Below, one piece after another: positions 1-6,473 of a DNA stretch of 10,487 nucleotides (position 1 is the first letter of the stretch; each line of letters opens with the position of its first letter). Below the pieces are notes generated by a model that was given only the letters and a program-made list of their open reading frames with translations, searched no databases and had not been told where the DNA came from. The stretch is from Chloroflexota bacterium (GTDB lineage Bacteria; Chloroflexota; Chloroflexia; Thermomicrobiales; UBA6265): assembly GCA_023424355.1 (NCBI GenBank), contig JAFAEA010000084.1, forward strand, positions 1 through 10,487, read 5' to 3'. Both the position numbers and the translations under genes were made by a program.

Positions 1-1
1 T

Positions 2-133
2 GATCGTGACTGGAATCAGCCCACGGCAGTGGCGCTGGTCATGAGTCTCTCACTCATATTCCTGGCGGGCGCAGTCTGGGCAGGAATCAGGATGCTGCGG
101 GAGAAATCGATGCCAGCACCATCGAGAACTTAA
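2..133 (+). CDS. C-terminal fragment of a membrane protein, probably an ABC permease subunit
   Basis: An open frame runs from the window edge to a TAA at 131-133, giving 43 residues; the 5' end lies outside. The fragment starts with a polar stretch (DRDWNQPTA), then one clear hydrophobic span of about 20 residues (ALVMSLSLIFLAGAVWAGI), then a basic, proline-rich cytoplasmic tail ending in RT. A short 'DW-x-P' segment leading into a last transmembrane helix and a short basic tail is typical of the C-terminus of binding-protein-dependent ABC permeases of the polyamine/iron type, but one helix cannot prove the family. The gene converges on the ABC exporter gene ending at 221, with a double hairpin between them. 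The reading frame and the helix are seen directly; the permease identity is inference. Confidence 0.5.
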   Translation, partial: DRDWNQPTAVALVMSLSLIFLAGAVWAGIRMLREKSMPAPSRT

Positions 134-155
134 TTCACCGGGTGCGTAATTCGTC

Positions 156-219
156 CGTAGGCCTCGGGCTTCAGGCCCGAGCTACCCCCAAAGCTCGGGG
201 ATAAACCCCGAGGCCTACG
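156..219. repeat. REP-like palindromic element made of two hairpins inside a 13-bp inverted repeat
   Basis: The outer arms (156-168 and 207-219) are perfect 13-bp inverted copies of CGTAGGCCTCGGG. Inside lie two GC-rich hairpins: CTCGGGC/GCCCGAG at 163-169 and 175-181 with loop TTCAG, and CTCGGGG/CCCCGAG at 194-200 and 206-212 with loop ATAAA. The layout of two neighbouring hairpins whose outer ends also pair resembles the REP/BIME-type repeats that occur in many copies between genes. It sits between two convergent genes, 22 bp after one stop and directly beside the other, so it could also act as a bidirectional transcription barrier. No T-tract follows, so it is not a classical intrinsic terminator. 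Only one copy is visible here. Confidence 0.6.
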
Positions 220-220
220 C

Positions 221-2089
221 CTATTTCTCTCCGGGATGGGTACCAACAACGGTTTGATTAGAGGCATCCACGGACACCTCAACAAACCCCTCGCCCGGCA
301 CGTAATCCGGACTCTGATGCCGGAAGTACGTGTTAAACACATCTGCGTATTTGCCTTTGGCTTCCAGCAAGCTCTTGTGCGTCCCCTCTTCCACTACTTC
401 ACCGTGATCCAGCACGATGATGCGATCGGCGTGCTCAATGGTGCTGAGTCGGTGCGCGATGACGATGCTGGTGCGATCCTTCAGCACGATATCCAGACCT
501 TCCTGAATCTGCGCTTCAGTGAGCGGATCAACACTGGCCGTGGCTTCATCGAGAATCACAATCGCTGGCTCCTGAATCAGAATGCGCGCAAGCGCGACCA
601 GCTGTCGCTGACCCATCGAGAGTCCACGACCGTACTCACCAACATCCGTTTGCAGACCATCCTGCAACGATTCCACCCAATCGCCACCCGCCACCATCCG
701 AGCAGCCGCTTCGACTTCCGCATCAGTGGCTTCCGGACGCGGATAGCGGATGTTATCCGCCACGGTGCCGCTAAACAGGAACGGCGATTGCGGCACAATG
801 CCGAGTTGGGATCGATACTTTGGCAATTCGAAGCTGCGGATATCCTTGCCATCAATCAGCAACTGTCCGCCCTGGAACTCATAGAACCGGGTGATCAACT
901 TTCCGATGGTGCTCTTGCCGGCACCGGTGTGGCCGACGATCGCCATTGTCTGCCCCGCCGGAATAGTGAGATTGAACTCGTGCAGAACCTTGGTGCCACC
1001 TTCGTATTCGAAGGTAAGATCGCGGAACTCAATTTCGCCTCGCAGCCGACCCGGATCATCCTCGGCCACCTGGACCACCTCCGGTTCGGTATCGATGAGA
1101 GCGAACACGCGCTCGCTGGCACTCAGACCCTGCTGGAACTGACTCCAGAACGAAGCGATGGAGGTGAGCGGTCCCCAGAAGATACCGATGCTCTGCATGA
1201 AGAGGAACCAGTCGCCAGGTGAGATGTTCTCATCCAGCACGCCAACCCCGCCGAGATACACGAGCATGACGGTACCGAGACCAACGAACAGGAACATCAC
1301 CGGGAAGATGCCGCTGAACACGATTCCCTGGCGCAAACCGACCTTGTATGCCTGCTCCAGCACTGGCTTGAACTCGGTGTAGAGCGTGCCCTCCTGCCGA
1401 AAAGTTTTGGCGATGGCGATACCGTTCATCGCCTCCTGCACACTACTGTTCACCTGCGCCGTGCTGCGCTGATTCTTACGTGTAGTCTCACGGGCGATGC
1501 GTCGGAAGCCGAGCGCGATGATGACCACAACTGGTGCGATTGACATCGCGATCGTGGCGAGCATCGCATTTCGCATATACAGAATCACGATGATGATGAG
1601 GATCATCAGGATCTGGCTCACCAGGCTGAGCGACAGTGTGACCACATTCGCGAACTCATCGGAATCCGAGGTGACACGGCTCACGATCTTGCCTGACGGA
1701 TTCTTGTCGAAGAACGAGAGATCGCGCTTCATAATGGCGCCGAAGGCGTCCTCACGGAGCTTGAGCACTACATTGCCGACCACCTGCGCACTCTGCCAGG
1801 AGCGCACAAAGTTGAACACCCACGCCAAAACACCGGTGCCGAGAATTCCCGCGAACCACAGCCAACGGGTGCGGGTATCGAACGTATCCTCCGTGATCCG
1901 ATCGAGACCCCATGCCGCCACCACAGGGGTGAGCATCATCATGATCGAGTTCATCACGATCATGATGGTGGTGAGAATCATCCGCCGGGTTTCCGGCTTG
2001 AAGTAATCGAGAATCCGATCGATCAGTTCCCGATCACCGTATTTACGGTCGTAATCTTCGGCATCCAGGCCGTCCATGAACCAACCCAT
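221..2089 (-). CDS. ABC half-exporter with the canonical catalytic Glu (heterodimer subunit)
   Basis: This 622-residue protein has the half-exporter layout. An acidic N-terminus of about 35 residues is followed by a six-helix transmembrane domain (roughly residues 38-310) and a nucleotide-binding domain (about 350-590). The motifs are Walker A GHTGAGKST (386-394), Q-loop Q434, signature LSMGQ (490-494), Walker B ending in D514 with catalytic E515, D-loop SVD (519-521) and H-loop H546. The signature departs from LSGGQ by Met for the first Gly. A polar tail of about 30 residues follows the ATPase domain. The ATG at 2089 lies 2 bp after the stop of the neighbouring ABC gene and has GGAGGG at 2096-2101 with 6-nt spacing, so translation is probably coupled. 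Together the two proteins should form an ATP-driven exporter in the cytoplasmic membrane. The substrate (drug, lipid or peptide) cannot be read from the sequence. Confidence 0.93.
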   Translation of the reverse strand: MGWFMDGLDAEDYDRKYGDRELIDRILDYFKPETRRMILTTIMIVMNSIMMMLTPVVAAWGLDRITEDTFDTRTRWLWFAGILGTGVLAWVFNFVRSWQSAQVVGNVVLKLREDAFGAIMKRDLSFFDKNPSGKIVSRVTSDSDEFANVVTLSLSLVSQILMILIIIVILYMRNAMLATIAMSIAPVVVIIALGFRRIARETTRKNQRSTAQVNSSVQEAMNGIAIAKTFRQEGTLYTEFKPVLEQAYKVGLRQGIVFSGIFPVMFLFVGLGTVMLVYLGGVGVLDENISPGDWFLFMQSIGIFWGPLTSIASFWSQFQQGLSASERVFALIDTEPEVVQVAEDDPGRLRGEIEFRDLTFEYEGGTKVLHEFNLTIPAGQTMAIVGHTGAGKSTIGKLITRFYEFQGGQLLIDGKDIRSFELPKYRSQLGIVPQSPFLFSGTVADNIRYPRPEATDAEVEAAARMVAGGDWVESLQDGLQTDVGEYGRGLSMGQRQLVALARILIQEPAIVILDEATASVDPLTEAQIQEGLDIVLKDRTSIVIAHRLSTIEHADRIIVLDHGEVVEEGTHKSLLEAKGKYADVFNTYFRHQSPDYVPGEGFVEVSVDASNQTVVGTHPGEK

Positions 2090-2091
2090 GA

Positions 2092-3897
2092 TTAGCCCTC
2101 CACTTCGTCGTAATGCGAGAAGATTCGCCGATATAATCCGGATTCTTTCAGGAGATCATCGTGCGTACCAAAGGCTTCCACAGTTCCGCCACGGAGCAGC
2201 AGCACCTTATCCGACCAACGGATTTGGCTGAGCCGATGCGTGATGAGCAACGTGGTGCGACCTTCCAGCAATCGCTGTATGGCGCGCTGAATTTCATCTT
2301 CAGTAGCACTATCAATCGCACTGGTTGAATCATCCAGAATCAGCATACGCGGATGGTTCAGAAGTGCTCGGGCGATGGCGAGTCGCTGCCGTTGACCACC
2401 GCTGAGGGTGAGTCCGCGCTCGCCGATGACGGTGTCGTAGCCATCATCTGTTTCGACAATAAACTCATGTGCCTGAGCATCTTTTGCCGCCTGCACCACA
2501 TCTTCGCGGGAGGCAGTTTGTCCGGAGCTGAACGCGATGTTCTCGGCTATCGAGCGGCTGAACAGCGTGACGTCTTGTTCGATCACCGATATCTGGGATC
2601 GCAGGGAATCCAGATTCCATTCACGCACATCTTTACCATCGATCAGGATCTGACCGGATTCGACATCGAACACGCGATTCACCAGCTTGCTGAGCGTGCT
2701 CTTGCCGGATCCAGTTTCGCCGACAATGGCGATTGTCTCGCCAGGGGCCGCGTGGAAGCTGACGTTCTTCAGTACCGGTTCGGCATCGGCTTCATAACGG
2801 AAGGTGACATTCTCGAAGCGGATATCGCCTTCGAGTTCGGCAACCATGCCGCCGGTGTTCTGATCGAGCTCGGTTTTCTCGTTGATCAGTTCCAGCACAC
2901 GGCGGGCACCGGCGAGTCCGATTTGGACCATGCTGAACGAGAACGTGGAGATAGAAACCGGGAAGCCAAACTGCTGCCACAGCACCGAATACGCCACCAG
3001 CTCGCCGACGGTGATCTCACCCGCCTGCTGAAGATAGACACCATGGATAAGGCCAATTGCAAAGGCCACAGCGAAGATGAGCGTCGGCAGGTACCACGCC
3101 TGTACCAACCCCTGTTTCACCGCCCAATCGCGATATTTGCGGGCATTGGTGCTGAACTTACCGAGCTCGGGGAGCTCCTGACCGGTGCTCTTGATCACCT
3201 CCACACCACGAACGCTCTCGTTCAGGTTGGCATTTACCTGGCCAAAACTCGCGCGCATGTTGTCGGAAACAGGGCTGAGCCGCTTCATATAATCACGGAG
3301 CGCGAAGAAGAAGACCACAATGAAGATGGCCGGCACGATGAGCAATCGCAGGTCGATGGCGGCCATAAACCAGAGCGGCACCACCAGCGCGATCATCGAG
3401 CTCAGAATAAGATCGGCACCCGGTGAGATCATGTAGTTCATCTGGCGGATATCGTTCGTGGCGCGTGCCATGATATCGCCGACCTTCTGTCGGTTGTGGA
3501 AGGTCTGACTCTTGCCGAGCAGGCTGATGAACATCTCTTCGCGAGTGTTGCGCTGCAGGCTGTTGGCGAGCACTTCGATGCCGATTCGAGCCACGAAATC
3601 AACAATGCCACGCACAATCACGATGGCAATGAGCGTGATCGCGATCGTCTGCAGCTTACCGAGGCGATCGGCATCTTCACCCATCACCACATCGAAAGCC
3701 CGACCCGTGTAACCGGGGATCATGGCGTTCAGAAATTCGGTGAGGAATGCAGTTACAACGAAAACCAGCACCCATCCCTTGAGATGCATGAGATGGCTTA
3801 TCACCCAGCGAAGCGGGGTGACTCTGTTATAGGTGGGTGCGTTTTCTACGGTGAACTCGGAACCCGCGGCGGGCACCGGAAGAGTATTGGTTGCCAC
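2092..3897 (-). CDS. ABC half-exporter with a degenerate ATP site (heterodimer subunit)
   Basis: This 601-residue protein has a transmembrane domain (about residues 40-320) and a nucleotide-binding domain (about 357-597). The motifs are Walker A GETGSGKST (393-401), Q-loop Q441, canonical signature LSGGQ (498-502), Walker B LILDD with D522, and H-loop H554. The residue after the Walker B Asp, normally the catalytic Glu, is Asp (D523). In heterodimeric exporters such as BmrCD and TM287/288 the same Glu-to-Asp change marks the subunit that supplies the non-hydrolysing site. The partner downstream has E515 and an altered signature, so the two proteins complement each other. The start is a GTG at 3897 backed by GGAG at 3904-3907. 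The gene lies 104 bp after the MBL hydrolase gene on the same strand and may share its transcript. The substrate is unknown. Confidence 0.93.
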   Translation of the reverse strand: MATNTLPVPAAGSEFTVENAPTYNRVTPLRWVISHLMHLKGWVLVFVVTAFLTEFLNAMIPGYTGRAFDVVMGEDADRLGKLQTIAITLIAIVIVRGIVDFVARIGIEVLANSLQRNTREEMFISLLGKSQTFHNRQKVGDIMARATNDIRQMNYMISPGADLILSSMIALVVPLWFMAAIDLRLLIVPAIFIVVFFFALRDYMKRLSPVSDNMRASFGQVNANLNESVRGVEVIKSTGQELPELGKFSTNARKYRDWAVKQGLVQAWYLPTLIFAVAFAIGLIHGVYLQQAGEITVGELVAYSVLWQQFGFPVSISTFSFSMVQIGLAGARRVLELINEKTELDQNTGGMVAELEGDIRFENVTFRYEADAEPVLKNVSFHAAPGETIAIVGETGSGKSTLSKLVNRVFDVESGQILIDGKDVREWNLDSLRSQISVIEQDVTLFSRSIAENIAFSSGQTASREDVVQAAKDAQAHEFIVETDDGYDTVIGERGLTLSGGQRQRLAIARALLNHPRMLILDDSTSAIDSATEDEIQRAIQRLLEGRTTLLITHRLSQIRWSDKVLLLRGGTVEAFGTHDDLLKESGLYRRIFSHYDEVEG

Positions 3898-3903
3898 ATT
3901 GCA

Positions 3904-3907
3904 CTCC
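3904..3907 (-). promoter_or_regulatory. Ribosome binding site supporting the GTG start at 3897
   Basis: GGAG on the minus strand lies 6 nt before the GTG. An ATG overlapping this position is out of frame, so the GTG is the best start for the ABC gene. Confidence 0.6.
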
Positions 3908-4001
3908 GATACGTTGGGGAAGGTTTCACACTTTCAGCAGACCGGAGGTTATGATACGGCAATTCGATCAAATGATCTACTCTTTTATTGCTACCTCATT
4001 T

Positions 4002-4859
4002 TCATCGATTACTGGTCTCGATCACGAGCCCATCCCACCCGTAGGTCACCGGTATTCCCTGTGCCTGCAAAAGTCGGGACAGCTCGAGACCGTCGTCGTA
4101 GGTGACACCATCCGGCTCATCGAGATGCATCAAAACGGCCTGCTTTGGCGCCATTTCCCGAATCACTTCCAGCGTGCGCTCGTAACGCATTTCAGTCTTA
4201 AGGACAGGTTCGTCAGCAGGGATGCGTCGTTCTCCATTTAACGGATGGAACTCGCAGACTCCGCTCGGCAGGATGGCGAGATCGAGATTCGCCACAGATT
4301 CACCGGGCTCCCAACCAACCAGTTCATCCATTGCGATCCAGATGTGCTCATCCCCTTTGCGAACATGGTAGGCAAACACGTAGTCCTCAGCCAAAGGCTC
4401 CGGCGTGATTTCGAGGTCACCGATGATTACGGACTCTCCCGGTTCGATGACGTGTACCTTCACGATGCCGATCGACTGCATGTATTCAAGGTGGCTCCAG
4501 GTCCCGAGCATCTTCTCCATATCTTCTCGCACGCATTTGGGCACGTAGATATCAGTGGACTTGTTTTCTCCGCCGCGAAGATTCCAGTTCAATTGCTCGA
4601 AAATGCGACGACCCATTACATGGTCAGGATGCCAATGTGAATAGAAACAAGCCTGAACTTCATCAATGCCGGCACGGTTCAGTGATTCACCGATATCCTC
4701 AGGTGTATCGAACAGGATGTTGTGATCGTGAATGAACACGCTGGGACCGCGCCGCTGATACGGCACACCCTTATCGCGGGCTTCGCAGTTGAGCCGGTCG
4801 TGATGGCCGGGTCTCGGCACCGTCACTGCGCCGCCGCTTCCAAGGATTTCGATCTTCAT
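4002..4859 (-). CDS. MBL-fold metallo-hydrolase, PhnP/RNase Z-like
   Basis: This 285-residue protein begins with the strand and glycine loop MKIEILGSGGAV, typical of the PhnP/RNase Z branch of the metallo-beta-lactamase fold. It carries the metal-binding motif H75-x-H77-x-D79-H80, an Asp in the 'IAMDEL' segment (D178) suited to bridging two metals, and a late His in 'VLMHLDE' (H245). A phosphodiesterase-type reaction is likely, but the substrate is not evident. Where PhnP has its Asn-His-Ser loop, this protein reads PLAEDYVFAY, so the usual His ligand before D178 seems replaced by an acidic residue; the Cys-rich structural zinc loop of PhnP is also not conserved. The ATG at 4859 has a strong AGGAG at 4865-4869 with 5-nt spacing. 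The gene lies upstream of the ABC pair on the same strand and may be the first gene of that operon. The fold is clear; the function is not. Confidence 0.85.
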   Translation of the reverse strand: MKIEILGSGGAVTVPRPGHHDRLNCEARDKGVPYQRRGPSVFIHDHNILFDTPEDIGESLNRAGIDEVQACFYSHWHPDHVMGRRIFEQLNWNLRGGENKSTDIYVPKCVREDMEKMLGTWSHLEYMQSIGIVKVHVIEPGESVIIGDLEITPEPLAEDYVFAYHVRKGDEHIWIAMDELVGWEPGESVANLDLAILPSGVCEFHPLNGERRIPADEPVLKTEMRYERTLEVIREMAPKQAVLMHLDEPDGVTYDDGLELSRLLQAQGIPVTYGWDGLVIETSNR

Positions 4860-4872
4860 GGCAACTCCTCTC

Positions 4873-5074
4873 GAAGATCAATGTAGCACTAATCTGCGAT
4901 GGCAAATGGACAAGTTTTCCTTGTCCAAATCAGTCGGAAAGTGAGCAAATTCGCCTCTCCTTGCTCTCAATCCTGCGTACGTACTTGGTGGGGTTATCCC
5001 CCAGAAATTGTGGTAGTCTTGTTTGTGGCCTGAGAGGGTCAGTGAGCCGGATTGCCAGCCGAGTACGCACAGTC
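4873..5074. other. Intergenic divergent region between the MBL gene and the small-protein unit
   Basis: Apart from the inverted repeat at 4907-4927, this stretch holds no supported gene. It has an 8-bp palindrome GTACGTAC at 4977-4984 and a small GGGGTTATCCCC hairpin at 4990-5001. Open frames across it on both strands lack good ribosome binding sites and read as basic or Cys/Arg-rich noise. Confidence 0.5.
4907..4927. promoter_or_regulatory. Perfect inverted repeat (8-5-8), candidate operator
   Basis: TGGACAAG at 4907-4914 and CTTGTCCA at 4920-4927 are exact inverted copies around the spacer TTTTC. The repeat lies 47 bp upstream of the MBL start in the divergent region, where a repressor or activator dimer could bind. 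The length and spacing fit a regulator site better than a terminator, as the stem is only half GC and the transcript would already be running into the MBL gene. No -35/-10 pair around it is convincing, so the role is inferred. Confidence 0.35.
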
Positions 5075-5103
5075 TTGACAACGTGTCATCGGTCTGGCAG
5101 GAT
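5075..5103 (+). promoter_or_regulatory. Candidate sigma-70-type promoter (TTGACA, extended -10)
   Basis: A perfect TTGACA (5075-5080) is followed after 17 bp by CAGGAT (5098-5103). That -10 is weak on its own but is preceded by TGG (5095-5097), the TGn of an extended -10. Transcription would begin near 5110 and run through the small protein gene to the terminator at 5442-5473, a unit of about 365 nt. Confidence 0.4.
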
Positions 5104-5109
5104 AGCTTC

Positions 5110-5266
5110 AGAGCACATCTTCAGGATGAGGCCGCTGGCGGCAAGAAGGACTGGTTCTTGCATGCCGATCACCGGGCAGGGAACCCGGGGAAACGCTAGT
5201 TTTTGCAGACATACAATCGCTGGCTGGGCGAGTTTGCAACAAACCAACTGTGGAGGGGATACCACA
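5110..5266 (+). other. Long untranslated leader upstream of the 40-residue protein
   Basis: If the promoter at 5075-5103 is used, about 157 nt precede the ATG at 5267. The leader contains small GC-rich stems: GCCGC/GCGGC around 5131-5142, and CCGGG/CCCGG at 5172-5176 and 5184-5188. The stretch between them contains A/G-rich loop-like segments. I compared it by memory with common riboswitch cores (c-di-GMP, c-di-AMP, cobalamin, TPP, glycine, fluoride, ZTP) and found no match. It could be a structured leader or simply a long 5' UTR. Confidence 0.3.
5252..5258 (+). promoter_or_regulatory. Strong ribosome binding site for the 40-residue protein
   Basis: GGAGGGG lies 8-10 nt before the ATG at 5267. 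It singles out this ATG over the in-frame upstream start at 4961, whose extra 102 residues are basic, Cys-rich and unlike a real protein. Confidence 0.6.
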
Positions 5267-5389
5267 ATGACCGAAAACGAACGTCGTGCCCAGGACACGC
5301 TCGACAAGAACGATCTCATTCGCCGCGCGGCTCTGTGCGGAGGAATGATCGCTTCTTTCCTCACCGCCCTCCTGGTATTCACGCCGTAA
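5267..5389 (+). CDS. Small single-span membrane protein (40 residues)
   Basis: This short gene is not recognised as a known family. Its first 20 residues are highly charged (MTENERRAQD, then TLDKNDLIRR) and the rest is one hydrophobic helix (AALCGGMIASFLTALLVF) ending in TP, so it should sit in the membrane with the charged end in the cytoplasm. Four things support it as real: a strong GGAGGGG ribosome binding site, the sharp change from charged to hydrophobic character, a candidate promoter at 5075-5103, and a strong terminator 52 bp after the stop. The same frame stays open upstream to 4961, but that part lacks protein-like composition. It stands alone as a monocistronic unit between the MBL gene and PPK2. 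The role is unknown; a small regulator or accessory subunit of a membrane complex is possible. Confidence 0.6.
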   Translation: MTENERRAQDTLDKNDLIRRAALCGGMIASFLTALLVFTP

Positions 5390-5441
5390 GGGACTCGGTT
5401 GCCAGGGTTCTTACACCCTGAAACCACTTCAAGGAAACTCC

Positions 5442-5473
5442 ACACCCGCTGCTTTGCGCAGCGGGTGTTTTTT
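5442..5473 (+). terminator. Rho-independent terminator after the 40-residue protein
   Basis: An 11-bp stem (5442-5452 with 5458-5468, ACACCCGCTGC/GCAGCGGGTGT) with loop TTTGC runs into six T (5468-5473). A smaller hairpin, CAGGGT/ACCCTG at 5403-5408 and 5415-5420, lies between the stop codon and this terminator. Confidence 0.9.
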
Positions 5474-5526
5474 GTGCCGGTATACTTCCCTACAAGATTA
5501 TCGTTAGAGGCGAAAGGAATGGCCGC

Positions 5527-6336
5527 ATGAAACCTGCCGATTATCTCGTGAAACCTGGATCCAAAGTGAATCTGAAGAAGTGGGATCCGGATGACACCGC
5601 ATCGGTGCCGGATAAAGAAACCGGCAAGGCCATTCTCAAGGAGTACCGCAAGGAAATCATCGAGCTGCAGGAAAAGCTCTATGCCGAAAATGACCAGAGT
5701 CTGTTGGTGGTGTTCCAGGCCATGGATACCGGCGGCAAGGATGGCTGCATCGAGAACGTGTTCAAGGGCGTGAACCCCAGCGGCGTACGCGTGCGCAGCT
5801 TCAAATCACCCACCGAGCAGGACCTTCGGCACGATTTCCTCTGGCGCATTCATCAGCACACCCCTCCCACCGGCCATATCAGCGTGTTCAATCGCAGCCA
5901 TTACGAGGATGTGCTGGTGGTACGCGTAAAGGATCTTGTGCCCGAGAAGGTGTGGAAGAAGCGATACGAACAGATCAACGCATTCGAAGAGATCCTCAAC
6001 GAACGCAATACCCACATCATCAAGTTCTACTTACATATCAGCAAAGAAGAACAAAAGGAACGTCTCGAGTCGCGGCTGGAGAATCCAGACAAGCACTGGA
6101 AGTTCTCTACCGCAGATCTCGCCGAGCGCGAGCGATGGGATGACTATCAGGAAGCATTCGAAGCTGCGCTAAGCAAAACGAGCACAGACCACGCGCCCTG
6201 GTACATTGTGCCCGCCAACAAGAAGTGGTTCCGCGATGTGGTGGTGAGCCAAACCATTCTGGAGACCCTCCGATCCATGGACCCGCAGTTTCCGGAGCAG
6301 ACCGAAGACCTCGAAGGTATTACCGTTCCGGACTAG
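5527..6336 (+). CDS. ppk2: Polyphosphate kinase 2 family, class III-like (polyphosphate:nucleotide phosphotransferase)
   Basis: PPK2 enzymes move phosphate from polyphosphate to nucleotides in the cytoplasm; class III members can turn AMP into ADP and ATP. The 269-residue length fits a single-domain PPK2. The sequence shows the Walker A-like loop QAMDTGGKDG (64-73), the GVNPSGVRVRSFKSPT segment (81-96), the Walker B region FNRSHYEDVLVVRV (121-134), the lid segment with ENPDKHWKFS (185-194), and PWYIVPANKKWFRD (224-237). From memory, these segments closely resemble the Meiothermus/Deinococcus class III type; the subclass is less sure than the family. The ATG at 5527 has AAAGG at 5513-5517. A tiny frame (ATG at 5519, stop TGA at 5528-5530) overlaps the start as ATGA. 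A TATACT at 5481-5486 could be a -10 box, but no good -35 accompanies it. The gene has its own terminators on both sides, so it is probably monocistronic. Confidence 0.93.
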   Translation: MKPADYLVKPGSKVNLKKWDPDDTASVPDKETGKAILKEYRKEIIELQEKLYAENDQSLLVVFQAMDTGGKDGCIENVFKGVNPSGVRVRSFKSPTEQDLRHDFLWRIHQHTPPTGHISVFNRSHYEDVLVVRVKDLVPEKVWKKRYEQINAFEEILNERNTHIIKFYLHISKEEQKERLESRLENPDKHWKFSTADLAERERWDDYQEAFEAALSKTSTDHAPWYIVPANKKWFRDVVVSQTILETLRSMDPQFPEQTEDLEGITVPD

Positions 6337-6366
6337 ACACACGGGTCGAAACGACACACCGCATTT

Positions 6367-6401
6367 CGCCCGGTATCCGTATGGATATCGGGCGGTTCTT
6401 T
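6367..6401 (+). terminator. Intrinsic terminator after ppk2
   Basis: A 12-bp stem, with arms 6367-6378 (CGCCCGGTATCC) and 6383-6394 (GGATATCGGGCG) and one G-U pair, closes the loop GTAT and is followed by GTTCTTTG. The T-tract is short and interrupted. It starts 30 bp after the PPK2 stop codon. Confidence 0.7.
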
Positions 6402-6460
6402 GTGCAAATGGAACCAGGTCCACATAGATCGCGTTTCCATACTGTACATAAACCCAAGCC

Positions 6461-6465
6461 AGGAG
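6461..6465 (+). promoter_or_regulatory. Ribosome binding site fixing the start at 6474
   Basis: AGGAG lies 8 nt before the ATG at 6474. The same frame is open back to 6225, but that part overlaps the end of PPK2 and its terminator, so 6474 is the real start. Confidence 0.75.
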
Positions 6466-6473
6466 AATCAATC

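Noticed and set aside
236..1222. Long plus-strand open frame (328 codons) opposite the ABC gene
   Set aside because: It lies antisense to well-supported ABC motifs, has no good ribosome binding site and its translation is His/Arg/Asp-rich noise.
2353..3426. Long plus-strand open frame (357 codons) opposite the second ABC gene
   Set aside because: Same reason: it is the complement of a clear Walker A/B and signature-bearing gene and has no domain of its own.
3966..3977. GATCAAATGATC dyad between the MBL and ABC genes
   Set aside because: Short arms around an AT-rich centre with no promoter pair beside it; such dyads are expected by chance.
4961..5266. Upstream extension of the 40-residue protein to an ATG at 4961
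   Set aside because: The extra 102 residues are basic and Cys-rich, cross the promoter candidate and lack a ribosome binding site; the strong GGAGGGG marks the ATG at 5267.
5110..5266. Known riboswitch class in the leader
   Set aside because: No core motif of a common class could be recognised by eye, so only an unspecified leader is reported.
6225..6473. Upstream extension of the Tat-type protein to 6225
   Set aside because: It would overlap the PPK2 3' end and run through its terminator; the signal peptide starts at 6474 behind AGGAG.
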